Below are positions 53,511-64,000 of a stretch of 64,000 nt of DNA, in pieces. The notes under the pieces were generated by a model. The model made no database searches, was not told where the DNA came from, and worked only from the letters and a program-made list of their open reading frames with translations. Every line of letters begins with the position of its first letter. The stretch's first letter is position 1. Source of the stretch: Bursaphelenchus xylophilus (lineage: Eukaryota; Nematoda; Chromadorea; Rhabditida; Aphelenchoididae); assembly GCA_904066235.2 (NCBI GenBank), contig CAJFCV020000004.1, positions 10,850,001 to 10,914,000 on the forward strand, written 5' to 3'. The position numbers and the translations under genes were made by a program.

Positions 53511-54080
53511 TCATGATGACTTCAAATTGGACATTTAACTCCTGGAAATCTTCCAAGAACTCATTTCTCTCTCACTTCTGTCATTCCTTTGCACCATGCC
53601 GAAACGTGAAACGACGCCGGCTCGGAGCTCGTTTACGATCCCTCCGAAAAGAAATTAATTTGTAAAAACTTTTCAACGATCAGAAAGAGAGAGAGAGAGA
53701 GGGGAATGAGTTCTTAAAGAGCTCATAAAACCGGAATATCCGCCGTTTCGCCGCCTTTCCTCGGGAGACCCATAAAACAAACGGAAAGTCCGTGAAAAAA
53801 CGTTTTCTCCTTCGGCCCAATCGGTTCGTAATTCCTTCGCGGCTATTTTTAGAGACGGTATTCTACTGGTCGGTCCACAAAGACGCTACAGGGATTTTTG
53901 GCGTCTGCACTGTGCAGGGAAAGTCAAGGTGCAAGCGAGAGCCCCAAAAAAGCCTATTGCACGGTGCAAAAAACAACAAATCGCACAGGGCAAAGTGAAT
54001 TTTTGTTTTAGTAAAGAGATGCGGGAAGAATGAAGAGCAAAAAAGTCAGTTAGAGCGCTGATCACGGAACTGCTTTATTT
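53511..54080. other. Spacer with short GA tract and Family D half
   Basis: (GA)n at about 53687-53702; 53876-54000 is a Family D half (GCACTGTGC, TTGCACGGTGC). The rest shows nothing recognisable. Confidence 0.45.
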
Positions 54081-54204
54081 CTGGTCTAAACAATAGGGCA
54101 ATTATTTTGGCAATTTCCCATTTTTTTCACTAGCGACGTACACATTAGCGCGCGACAGCGAAAACACGAACTTTTTTTTAATGTGCGGGAATTGTAGGAT
54201 ATTT

Positions 54205-54819
54205 TGAGTAGCACTAGTGGCGCCATAAAGTCTGTAGAGTTTTTCACTGTGCCTTTTTTTGCTCGCGCCGCTGCGACGTCTCGCCGAATAAATCTTACCG
54301 ACTTTAGGGCGTCTAAACAATAGAGCGATTCACGGAGGAGGTGCTCAAAGTTCGTCGGCCAGATTTTGATGAAACTCGGCAAAGATTTAGAACAATTATT
54401 TCTAGGACACTAGGCTGTGCTAGGCGGGCCAAAAGTCATGTCGTACTGCAGAATAAATTGCCTTGAAAAGTGCAACCAAAGTGCAGTACGCTCTTCGAAT
54501 TTTCATCCCGAGACATCTCGTCAGATGCATGCGCTTACACCTTTCCATGTTGGCGCAGCGACGATGCGCTCATTTATTTTTTTTTAGATTTATAGAGGTG
54601 TGGGGCTCCTGGCTTTATTAAGTTTCCTCAGTCGGCGCCTTCTTTGGCCAGCTAATGCAAAAGGTCAGAGGTCTTTGCACTCTTTTCTGAAAGCTTTTAT
54701 GCCCTCCAGATTTCTTTTTTTTTCTTTTGTCTAGGTGTAAAATTAAACCGTCTAGTCGGACGTCTGGATATCTGCTGCCGTAAAGGTCGCTAAACCCAGC
54801 AAAAAGCTGGGTTGTGTTA
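54205..54819. repeat. Family D-related end and unrecognised spacer
   Basis: ACTAGTGGCGCCATAAAGTC at 54215 and GAGGTGCTCAAAGTTCGTCG (Family C-like left end) at 54338. No gene supported. Confidence 0.4.
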
Positions 54820-54960
54820 TCAGTCTGTCGGGAAAGTAGGGCCGGATTGCGGCTTGGAACCGCCCATTACCGCGTTGCGACGGCTGTAAAATTGGTGCGC
54901 TAGTGCACCCTTTTTTTGACGAGGTGAAACATTTCAATGGAACTCTCTTTCTTTGAATTT
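54820..54960. mobile_element. Family A MITE, left part
   Basis: TCAGTCTGTCGGGAAAGTAG then GGCCGGATTGCGGC; the right end is not found. Confidence 0.6.
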
Positions 54961-55006
54961 TTGTAGCCCGCAGGAAGTTAGCCAAATTTATAAAGTTATA
55001 AGACTA

Positions 55007-55256
55007 CAGTGAGGAACCTGCTTCAGTGCAAAAAAATATTCCATTTTGCATCCGGGAAGCATCAAAAATGTGGCAAAATGCTTCCATATCCAAGTGAAAA
55101 ACCTTCGTTTTGAAGGGTTTCCCTCACAAAAAGAGCGGGCGCGCTTTTGAAATCTGAGTTTTTTTTCGCTTGGAGAGGGATGCATTTTGCCACATTTTTG
55201 ATACTTCCCGAATGCTAAATGGTACGTTTCTTGCCACTGGATCAAGTCCCCCGCTG
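55007..55256. mobile_element. Family B MITE
   Basis: Ends CAGTGAGGAACCTGCTTC and CAAGTCCCCCGCTG; TA on both sides. Confidence 0.88.
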
Positions 55257-55476
55257 TATATGTTTCATCACAAATCACATCTACACTTTGGTTTAAAAAA
55301 CTGTGCTAATTTACAGGCCACTTTCCTGCCCAACAGCTCCTTTTCTATCCTTCAAAGAAGATGTTTTTGAAAACAAGACTGAATTTTTTATCCCTTTATT
55401 ATTATTTATTCAAATTTTTTGAGAGAAATGGACAATGGTCATCATGGAAAATATTTTTTTTGAAGGTTGTCCTAAC

Positions 55477-55885
55477 AGGGGAAGTAGACCAAGTGCGACA
55501 CTAAAATTTTGATGAAACTTGGCACACATTTTGACTAATTGATAATGTCTCACAAATGTGAGACATTATCAAAAAAAATGCGACATCTTTTTTTTGTAAA
55601 TCTTCAAATTCAAAGTTACATGGTTTTTTCTACCGTACGAAGTAATGTGCATATTTACAAAAAATCATTTTTTTCGCGAAACTGGCAAAGATATGGCCAA
55701 AAATTGCATTTCTCTCTGCCCGCTCTCCGCGTTTCGCGTACTCGCTTGGCCGCAAAGGCCGTTCAATATCTCGACTACGCCTGCAAAGGGCGAGCTAAAA
55801 CTTTTGTGAATTGATATGTGGCCTATGCCATGTATGCAAAATAAAAAAAAAGTTTTTCTGTGCGTCGCACTTGAAAAGCCTTCCC
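55477..55885. repeat. Family C copy
   Basis: CAGGGGAAGTAGACCAAGTG at the left, GCGCGTCGCACTTGAAAAGC-like at the right; contains an extra AATGTCTCACAAATGTGAGA hairpin. Confidence 0.72.
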
Positions 55886-56414
55886 TTGTAAATAAGTTTT
55901 TTCCATGTTTCATCAAAACTTCAGCGCTGCGTCCGCCGCGATTCTCCCGCAATTTTCTAGCATTATTTGCTCTCGAAAAAAGCTCAAGATCCCCGTCTAT
56001 TTTTATCATCAATTTGTTGTTTTTTGGGGGGAAATAATTGTAGACAAAAGGGAAGTGTTCAGCCCTCCCCGCCGCCCCTTAAGCGTCCCCTTTTAAAGGA
56101 GTTTTTTCCGTGCCGAAAAAGGTTCGAATGAGTGCTGTTATGGCTGAATGGACTGGACTGAATCCCTATTTCGTGCTTTTCTCTTTTCCTCCACCCCCCC
56201 CTTTTTTTCGTTTTGAGGATGTTTAGTTTTTTCGTGGAGGGAGTCGTAAGTTCCGCGAGTGGGCGAGCACGGGATCTTGAGCAATTTTTTGGGGCCTGTC
56301 CGAAGGATTGGGCTAAATTTGGGATTTTCAAAATGCAAACCAAATATTTTTGCTCTTGTTTGAGACTTTGTTATCGAAAACTGTTCATTGCAGGTGGACA
56401 TTGTCATATCAGTC

Positions 56415-56575
56415 TGTCCTTAAAGTCGCTGCAGTCATTTCCGCGACGTGCACTGTGCGAAAACAAAACTTTTTTTTTGCACCGTGCAATAGGCTTTTTT
56501 TGGGCTGTCGCTCGCACCCTGCCTTTTTCAGCACGCAAAAATGCCAAAAATTACTCCAACAACTCTCAGTCTGAT
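56415..56575. repeat. Family D repeat
   Basis: GTCGCTGCAGTCATTTCCGC, GTGCACTGTGCG, GCACCGTGCAATAGGCTTTT and GTCGCTCGCACCCTGCC: an uninterrupted relative of the repeat that hosts the fold-back element at 57964. Confidence 0.7.
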
Positions 56576-56826
56576 CAGTCTGTCAGGTAAATCGAAGGCC
56601 ACACATCAATTCTTGATGAAACTTTTAGCCCGCGCTTTGCTGGCGTACCGCACTATTCAACGTTTGGGTGTTCTTTACTGCTGCGAGACTACGCGAAATG
56701 CGGAGAGCGGCCTGAAAAAAATTTTTTTTGCTATAACCTTGCTTGTTCTTGAGCAATTTTTTTTGGAAAAAATTGATTTTTTGTGGAAACGTTACCCTCT
56801 ACGGTTGAAATAGATATTGTGTTTAA

Positions 56827-57275
56827 CAGGGGAAGTACTCCAAGTGCGACGCTCAGATTTTGATGAAACTTGGCACAAATTTAGAATAATTTTTTCTAAG
56901 ATATATGCGAGAATCCTAGCTTGCGCTTTGCAGAAACAACCGAGATTTTTAGATCGAAAGTCGGCGAAAATTTAGGACTTTTTGCCGAATTTCGGCACGA
57001 AAATTTTCATGCTTATTTTACCCGTAAAGGATAATGTTTCTACAAAAAATCAAATGTTTCCGCACGAAACTGCCAAAGCTATGGCCAAAAAGCGCTTTTC
57101 TCTCAACCCGCTCTCCACGTTTAACGTGCTCTCTCGGCGGCAAAAATCGTTCGATATCTCGGCGGCTCCCGCAAAGCGCGAGCTAAAACTTTCAGGAATT
57201 GATATTTAGTCCATACCCGACGTGTGTGCAAAATTTAAACAAAATCTGAGCGTCGCACTTGGAGTACTTCCCCTG
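56827..57275. mobile_element. Family C element, full length
   Basis: 449 bp, ends CAGGGGAAGTACTCCAAGTG and CACTTGGAGTACTTCCCCTG, perfectly inverted for at least 35 bp into GCGACGCTCAGATTTT. No ORF of note. Confidence 0.82.
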
Positions 57276-57963
57276 CTAAGTTCGCAAAAAAATTGCATTT
57301 TTGCCAACTTCCGGCCTAAAAATACCGGTCGTTTCTGAAAAGCGCAGGCTATGAGTCTCGCACATGTTCTAGCAAAAAGTACAAAAAATTATCCCAAATT
57401 TGGGCCAAGTTTCATTCGAATCAGAACGCTGCACTTTCAGCACTTCCTAGCACTATTTTTTAACTGTGCCAATAATAATGCCCGCTACTTTCTGCCCTTT
57501 TCGAAAAATCTCATTTTACCCCCTCAAAACTCTTTTCAATCCGCTGTAATTTGACTTCTTTGGAGGTCAAAACAAGTATTCAAATTTCGGCAGCATGTTC
57601 ACAGTTTATTCGTGAAGCGCGTTCCACACGCATTCCCGTTCTCGCCGCTTCTCTTGCAATTCCTTTTATGGAGAGGGGCTTTAAGCCGAAAATTTGTTAA
57701 TCGCCCCCCTCTCTCGTTCCTCCTTTTACATTTACGCAAAGTTTTGTTTTTTTTTCTGTCGAGTACTGACTAGTGGAATTACAAGTCATTAATTTTTTTG
57801 GAGAGGAAAATAGTGGGTTTTTCTTTGGTAAAAGTATGTTGGTATGTTAGTACAAGCCTGTTCGTGACGTCGCTGGATTGGTTTTCGCAACGACTGCATC
57901 TATGCGAAAACAAAAATTCACTTTTCACTGTGGAATTTCTTGCATTTTGCCCCCTGCAATAGG

Positions 57964-58927
57964 AATTCCATCGATTGCGACCCCGCATCGATTGCGACCC
58001 AGCATCGATTGCGACCCCGCATCGATTGCGACCCAAAATGGGGTAAAGCGACCCCGGGATGAAAATTCTTTGATTCTCTTCGGGAAAAACTTGCTTTAGG
58101 GGTTTTCGAGGGTGCTGATTTCGAAAATGATGTTCATTTTTCCTCTAGTACTACATAGTGCTGTCTGATACTATATAGTACGAAGTGAAAATATCGCTTT
58201 TGACGTTAAATACTCGATTTAGGGGTTTTCGAGGGTGCTGATTTCGAAAATGATGTTCATTTTTCCTCTAGTACTACATAGTGCTGTCTGATACTATATA
58301 GTACGAAGTGAAAATATCGCTTTTGACGTTAATGGTGTTGTTTTGATGCTTAGTACTCTTCAAAAACACGTTTTAAAGACTTGGTGCTATATAGTACTGT
58401 CTGATACTATATAGTACGAAGTAAAAATAGGCTTACTAAGCACCAGAACAACACCACGAACGCCTAAAGGACAACTTTACACCTTGTACTACATAGTATC
58501 AGATAGTACTATATAGCACCAAGTCTTTAAAACCTGTTTTTGAAGAGTACTAAGCATCAAAACAACACCATTAACGTCAAAAGCGATATTTTGACTTCGT
58601 ACTATATAGTATCAGACAGTACTATATAGCACCAAGTCTTTAAAACGTGTTTTTGAAGAGTACTAAGCATCAAACCAACACCATTAACGTCAAAAGCCAT
58701 ATTTTGACTTCGTACTATATAGTATCAGACAGTACTATGTAGTACTAGAGGAAAAATGAACATCATTTTCGAAATCAGCACCCTCGAAAACCCCTAAAGC
58801 AAGTTTTTCCCGAAGAGAATCAAAGAATTTTCATCCCGGGGTCGCTTTACCCCATTTTGGGTCGCAATCGATGCGGGGTCGCAATCGATGCGAGGTCGCA
58901 ATCGAGCGGGGTCGCAATCGAAGGATT
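57964..58927. mobile_element. Fold-back element, 964 bp
   Basis: Near-palindrome flanked by an 11-bp direct repeat CCTGCAATAGG (57953-57963, 58928-58938). The outer ends have four 17-bp units ATCGATTGCGACCCCGC (left) and their diverged complements (right). Both arms then share GGGGTAAAGCGACCCCGGG, a direct repeat of about 120 bp (twice in the left arm) and many ACTATATAGTAC motifs. It is inserted in a Family D repeat. No transposase. Confidence 0.85.
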
Positions 58928-59167
58928 CCTGCAATAGGCTTTTTTTAGGATGTGCCTCGCACCCTACCCTTTTTCGTACAGTGGAAACCAGCATCTTGCG
59001 ACAAGAAAACGCACTTTTGAAAAATTGTTTTTATTCTTTTTTCTGTTTTCCGTCTAGCCGTCCTCCTTGTTTTGAACACTCTCTCGACCGTTGAATATCA
59101 TGCTGAATACACTGTTAAATATCAGTGAGCGCTCTTCAAGTATGGGCTGCAATTTTCAGCAGTCTAT

Positions 59168-59417
59168 ACGGACCTGATCCAGTGGCAAAAAAGGTACCAT
59201 TTTGCATCTAGGAAGTATCAAAAATGTGACGAAATGCTTCCCTCTCCAAGTGAAAATACTTCGATTTCAAAAAACGCCCTCTCTTTTTGTGAGGAAAAAG
59301 GGCGCGCCCTTCAAAACGAAGATTTTTCACTTGGAGAGGGAAGCATTTTGCCACATTTTTTGATACTTCCCGGATGCAAAATGGCATATTTTTTCACTGT
59401 ATTAGGTCCCCCATTGT
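59168..59417. mobile_element. Family B MITE
   Basis: GGACCTGATCCAGTGGCAAA at the left (outer 8 bases lost) and TTAGGTCCCCCATTG at the right. A 29-bp Family A right end (CCCGACAGACCGA) follows directly at 59418-59446. Confidence 0.82.
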
Positions 59418-59599
59418 CGTGCTCATTATTTTCCCGACAGACCGATAAATTTGCACGAATTTTTATTCGTCGCATTTCTCTAACTGCCAGAGGGCAGTCA
59501 GAGAAAGAAACAGATTTTTTGCAATTTCGTTGCCAATTTCGCGCGGAAAAAATTGATTTTTTATGGAAACATTGCCCTCTGCGGTACCAATTAAGACAT

Positions 59600-60997
59600 T
59601 AATCTTCTAAATTTTTGCCAACTTTTTCTCAAATTTGAGCGTTGCACTTTGCGCACTTGCCGAATGGGCTACATATTCGTCTATCTGTAAATAACCCATA
59701 TCTGAAATAAGACCCTCAAAAAAAGAGAGAAAAAAAGTTCTTTAGGCCCAAATTTCTTGGCCGAAAATTTGAATGAGCTTTGTGAATGAAGGAGGATTCG
59801 TTTTTCTCATGAATAAGTTCTTCTTTCGTTTCGCTAAGGACGGGTGTTATTGTTGACTCGGAATTTTATGTCAAAAAACAAAAACCCCCGTCGGGGCTTC
59901 TTGTGGACACTTGTGAATTTGTTTTCCCGAAAATGCGGTTAATGAGAAAAATACCTTTCGGCCATATCTTGGCGAAAACTTTGTGCGGAAAATAATGATT
60001 TTTTGTGGCAAATATTAGCCTCTCCGGTGGAAATAGGCAGGCAATTTTGCATGCCGAAATTTGCAAAATAGTGTTGCATTTTTTTGCAACTTTCGCACAA
60101 AAAATATCGGTCGTTTTTGCAAAGCGCGGGCTAGAAATCCATAGAAAAAATTGTCAAGATCGGTGAGAAGTTTCAGTGAAATTTCACAGAAATTTTAGCG
60201 TCAGATTTAGAGCACCAGGCTGGCTAAAAAATCCTGATAATTTTGCCCGTTCCGCTTTCTCCCGCATTTTTTTCGCGATAGAATTTAAGCCAAGTTCCAT
60301 CAAAATTTTGACGTCGAACTAGGAGTACTTCCTCTGTTACGAAAAATTTCAAAAAAAAATTTTATTTTTCCATGATGACCATTGTCCATTTCCGATAAAA
60401 GGGATAAAAAATTCAATGTTGTTTTCAAAAACATCTTCTTTAGAGGATGCAAAAAGAGGTTATTGGTCGGAAAACTGTAGCCGGAAAAATTTACCAGCTC
60501 TTTCTTGTGTTACAAGCTCCGTACAGCTGGCACAAAGAAGCTAAAGAAGATTATTCGTTGTAGAAATTTTTGTTGTACGCAGATCTATTAGCCTAAATTT
60601 GTTATCCAGGATCTAAAACATTGTTTATTATAGAAAGATTTTTTTTAAAAGAGGTCTCTACGGTATAAATATGTGTAAATATATGAAATGTTTCGTGTCA
60701 AAAGTCTAAAAAAGCGTCACGTTTTAACTTTCGAACAAAAAAATCTCATTAGTTTCTGCAAAGCGCGGGCTAGGGGTTCTGTATATACTCGAAAAAAAAT
60801 TTTTTCAAAATTTATGCCAAGCTTCATCAAAACCTGAACGTCGCACTTGGAGTTTCTCTCTTGTTAGTGGTGGCCACTCAAAACAATTGCTTTCAACTGA
60901 CAAAAAACAAGCTTTTTTTGATTTTGTTGATCTTGAGAGTTAGTCTTTTTTGTTATAATTTTTTCGAGGTTATAACAAAAAAGTTATTAAATAAGAT
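59600..60997. repeat. Diverged Family C pieces and AT-rich spacer
   Basis: 60050-60340 and 60660-60865 hold Family C fragments (TTTCTGCAAAGCGCGGGCTA, ACGTCGCACTTGGAG). 59600-60050 and 60340-60660 are AT-rich with no recognised feature. Confidence 0.5.
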
Positions 60998-61234
60998 CAG
61001 GGGTGGCCACCCGAGCCCGTTTAGGCCCGTTCAGGCCCGTTTCGGCCCGTCTTACTTTTCCCGCAATTGCGGTATCTCGTTTTGGAGAAGAGATATCAGA
61101 AATCTGATAACATTTTGAAGGGTCAGCACCCTTCTAAACCTAGGGCTAGCCGAAGTTTCAAAGCCATCCGGTTACTCAGAAAAAAGCGCGGGATAAGTAA
61201 GACGGTCCGAAACGGGCCGGGGTGGCCACCCCTG
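60998..61234. mobile_element. hAT-type MITE, GGCCCG-rich (copy 2)
   Basis: 237 bp; ends CAGGGGTGGCCACC and GGTGGCCACCCCTG. Flanks AATAAGAT (60990-60997) and GATAAGAT (61235-61242) match at 7 of 8 bases. Confidence 0.85.
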
Positions 61235-61287
61235 GATAAGATTGTAATCTTCACTTACAAGCTTATTTTTGTAGTGAAACCCCTGTA

Positions 61288-61546
61288 CTAGGCGGGCCAA
61301 AAAGTCTTGACATGTTTTTGCACCGTGCGGGCGCATGAATTCGGTGTCGCGACGAGGTGTCGCGCGATAAATGTTTGGCGGGGTGCGAATGAAGAGCGCA
61401 CTGTGCGTTGTTTTCCCTTTTTCAAAACAATGTTTTTGCACTGTGCGGTGTCGCATTGCACCATGAATTTTTCTTGTCGCCGCGCGACAAATTTCATGCA
61501 CGACGGCGCACTGTGCAGACATGTCAAGACTTTTTGGCCCGCCTAG
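61288..61546. mobile_element. TA-flanked palindromic element with GCACNGTGC
   Basis: 259 bp; ends CTAGGCGGGCCAAAAAGTCT and exact complement, continued by TGACATG, with TA on both sides. The interior has several GCACNGTGC motifs, so it joins the Family D group by content but has its own termini. Confidence 0.85.
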
Positions 61547-61555
61547 TATTACGAT

Positions 61556-61975
61556 TTTTCAAAAGTGCATAGACTTCTTGTCGTGGGCCGAACCCTGCAT
61601 AAGACCTTTTTTTGCACCGTGCAAGTGCAATGTCGCTGCGACGCAAGCTTTTTCCAACTATGCCGGCGCGAATTTTGAGTGTTCGAAAAGAAATTGCACG
61701 ATACGAAATGTTTCGAAAGGGATGCACGGTGCGGTGCGAAGTGAAGCCGAAAAAGTCTACGCACTTTAGAAAAAGCGGAATAATTGATAAACGCCCTATT
61801 TACTAGTCTTGCGGAAAGTCACTGGACTGATTTTTGGCGTTTTTACTGTGTGAAAGAAGGCAGGGTGCGAGCGACGGCCGAAAAAAGCCTTTTGCACAGT
61901 GCAAAGCAAAATTTTGTTTTTCGCACAGTGCATGTCGACAAATTCATTGGAGCAACTTTGCGAACGGACTGGTAC
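61556..61975. repeat. Two Family D repeats
   Basis: 61556-61775 (CAAAAGTGCATAGACTTCTT to GTCTACGCACTTTAG) and 61803-61975 (ACTAGTCTTGCGGAAAGTCA to ACTTTGCGAACGGACTGG). Confidence 0.68.
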
Positions 61976-62369
61976 TACAAAACCTGTCTATAGTGAGTTA
62001 TCAATCCATAACAAATCAATTTTTTACTCACTTTCAACTCATTGTACAAAGTTTCGACCGTGTTCATCATTTTTCTTCATTTTCCCTTCCCAAAAAAACT
62101 CTCCTTGCCGTCGTATACTCAACGTAACGAAGACTACTTTAAACTCAATTTTCTTTCGTGCAAATTTAGGAAAAATCCCTCAAAGAGATTTTCGCTTGAG
62201 AAAAAAAAAACTTCTGCCTACGTCTCCTTTAGCGTAGGCATGCGGCTTAATCCACGACGTTGCTCGTGGAAAAATATGAGTTTGAAAAATGCGAGTTTTG
62301 AGTCGAGATCTTCGATCCCGGGTTTAGAGTCCGGCCCGAGCCAGGTTGAATTTTATAGAGTAAGTATAT

Positions 62370-62720
62370 GTATTTTTAGGGCCCAATTTGGAAAAAATGC
62401 GAAATTTTTTTTTGGTGAATCTTTGAATGAAATTTTTCATACCGAGTTTTACTGTAGAGAGTAATCTTTCAAGAAGCAAAGAAGTCATTTCTTTCCATTT
62501 GAAAATGGCAAAAATGCTGTCAAAAAAATGTTTCTTTTTCTCTGACCGCACTCCGCTTTTTGCGTACTCCCTCAAAAAATCTTTGAATTTCTGGGCTGCG
62601 CTTGCAAAGCGCGGGTTAAGTCTTTCAGGAATTGATACGTATTCTATGACCTACATGTGTGCGATATTTATAGAAAATTTGAGCGTTACACACTTTGTCA
62701 ACTAAAAAAACTCGTTTTTT
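62370..62720. repeat. Family C copy, partial
   Basis: TCTTTCAGGAATTGATACG preceded by GCTTGCAAAGCGCGGGTTAA; the left half is weak and both termini are lost. Confidence 0.6.
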
Positions 62721-62796
62721 CGTGTTGGAGTGCTAGCCAGTAAGCCGCCGGACTAATTTTTGGCGCTTGCCCTGTGCGAAAAAAGTCAGCAACAAC

Positions 62797-63016
62797 CAGA
62801 GATTGCCACGGTCAAAATTTCGGTTCCGGCTCCGGCTCTCAGCTCCCAGAACCGGAGCCGAGGCCAAATTTGCAGCTCCGGCTCCCGGCTCCCATGAAAA
62901 ATTTGGGCTCGGGAGCCGGAGCCGCACCCAACAATTCCGGCTCTGCCTCTCGGCTCGGCGCCGGAGCCGCTCAGAGCCGGAGCCAAGAGCCGGCGCCGGA
63001 ACCGTGGCAATCTCTG
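62797..63016. mobile_element. hAT-type MITE, GGCTCCGG-rich (copy 2)
   Basis: 220 bp; ends CAGAGATTGCCACGGTC and GACCGTGGCAATCTCTG-type (reads ACCGTGGCAATCTCTG). Flanks GCAACAAC (62789-62796) and GCGACAAC (63017-63024) match at 7 of 8. Inserted within a Family D repeat (62735-63170). Confidence 0.87.
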
Positions 63017-63170
63017 GCGACAACCCAAAAAAAAGTCCTATTGCACGATGCAAAAAACATGAAGTTCAAGAAAATTGAACTTCTTGCGCAGTTCAAAGAA
63101 AACTTTTGTTTTCGTACAGCGTGTGGCCGATTTCAGTCCAGCGGCTTTCCGGAAGGACTAGCATTCAAAT

Positions 63171-64000
63171 TTTTCGTAGTAATTTTATAAAGTTCATGGA
63201 CACTTTTAAAACACCCCATTTTTCACATTTTTCTTGTTTTTCCGCACACTACCCTTTGTCAACTCAAAAAAAACGAATTTCTTTTCGTGTTGTAGTGCTG
63301 CAAACAGCCGGGTTTTTCCGTCACCTCCATGGTCATTACTTCCATTTCAACTTCGTAATACGCACCCTCCCATCCTTTTTCGCTTCTCACTTTTACTCGC
63401 CGCTTTTTACATATCCCTCAAACATTAAAGTCGTCCCCAAAAACGTCCTCGTTCTTCTCCCCACCGCACACCCGCACACCCGCTCTTCGCGACGTACTCT
63501 CGAAACGCGCTGGGAGAGGACGGCAAAAAACATTTCCATTCGGGATTTCACGGGATTTCTCGCCCCAACTTTCCCCCCTCCACGCCCCAGGGTGTGGATT
63601 AAAGTGGGCCGAGGAGATAGCGGCGGATTTGCGGCGCGATATTATATTAATCCCGGCCCGTCAATGTGTTTTCGAGAGTTTTGTGGGGAGCACTTGTATT
63701 ATCATAATTACAAGTGACTTGTGAAAGTGGGCCTGTTGTTTTTAGGGGGGTTGCGTACTTTGAGGTGCAATTTTTACTGGGACAAATTTCACTATTTTTT
63801 TATAAAGTGCGTGGATTTTTTCTTTGTGATTCAAAATGCACGGTGCAAACCACAATTTGCACAGTGCACTTTTTTCACTGCTGCACTGTGCATCAAAATA
63901 TCAGCATTTTCATAAAATGCATGGAAATTTGGGGATAAAAAAGGAAAAAAGCCCAGAAGAATTTTACGTTTGCAATAAAAGGCTAGAAAATGTCTACAAA
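63171..64000. other. Terminal spacer
   Basis: 63797-63925 is a Family D piece (GCACGGTGC, GCACTGTGC, TTTTCATAAAATGCATGG). A 203-codon open frame at 63106-63717 overlaps repeat sequence and shows no domain, so I do not call it a gene. Confidence 0.4.

Noticed and set aside
57779..58994. ORFs reading RPRDENSLILFGKNLL on both strands
   Set aside because: Mirror translations of the two arms of the fold-back element.
9876..59417. Repeated blocks resembling a CRISPR-like pattern
   Set aside because: Copies are dispersed, palindromic, TA-flanked MITEs in a eukaryotic genome with no regular spacers.
63106..63717. A 203-codon plus-strand ORF
   Set aside because: It overlaps Family D repeat sequence at its start, has no recognisable domain or signal and no splice or start context.

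Overview
The window is a nematode nuclear genomic segment. The evidence is eleven protein genes with many small introns (the shortest 34, 38 and 40 bp), splice acceptors of the form TTTTCAG, acceptor-like sites just upstream of several start codons that suggest spliced-leader trans-splicing, and nematode-typical families (CAP secreted proteins, a sigma-type GST, UDP-glucuronosyltransferase, a divergent Na,K-ATPase-type P-ATPase). The species cannot be named from sequence reading alone. Exon models were built by reading frames, splice phases and family motifs by eye.

Layout. 1-1059 is upstream sequence. 1060-3548 is histidyl-tRNA synthetase (7 exons). 4485-6731 is an LRR-1-like CUL2 substrate receptor with a long hairpin in its last intron. 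7945-12586 is a UDP-glucuronosyltransferase (9 exons). 12735-14254 is a CAP/SCP secreted protein. 15190-16319 and 18023-18584 are two related secreted proteins of identical length (175 aa) from no family I recognise. 21558-23179 is a secreted Tyr/Pro/Gly-rich protein. 23180-31431 is 8 kb without a convincing host gene, filled with repeats including a fold-back mariner, an element with an 8-bp target duplication and a solo LTR. 31432-40703 is a large Na,K-ATPase alpha-like gene whose catalytic motifs are degraded. 43487-46602 is a peroxisomal alpha-methylacyl-CoA racemase ending in SKL. 47617-48641 is a secreted Gly-rich protein. 51112-52474 (minus strand) is a GST with a signal peptide. 52475-64000 is 11.5 kb of mobile-element debris with no gene I can support.

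Mobile DNA dominates. I recognise a palindromic TA-target MITE family (Family A, ends TCAGTCTGTCGGG, about 35 copies or fragments); a second TA-target palindromic MITE family (Family B, ends CAGTGGGGGACC, about 15); a repeat of about 450 bp with ends CAGGGGAAGTACTCC (Family C); a group of palindromic repeats carrying GCACNGTGC (Family D); a repeat with ends GGCGCTACGACTTTTCGG (Family E); two GC-rich families with 8-bp target duplications of hAT type; a 964-bp fold-back element; two mariner-type fold-back elements; and a solo LTR. Several insertions sit inside other repeats, so the uninterrupted relatives act as empty-site controls.

There is no operon evidence. Common themes are a secreted or secretory-pathway set (CAP, two 175-aa proteins, Tyr-rich and Gly-rich proteins, secreted GST) and lipid or xenobiotic chemistry (UGT, AMACR, GST). 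The most notable gene is the P-type ATPase: four functional motifs (TGES, PEGL, DKTGT, TGDG) are all changed while the fold and other motifs persist, which points to a pseudo-pump.
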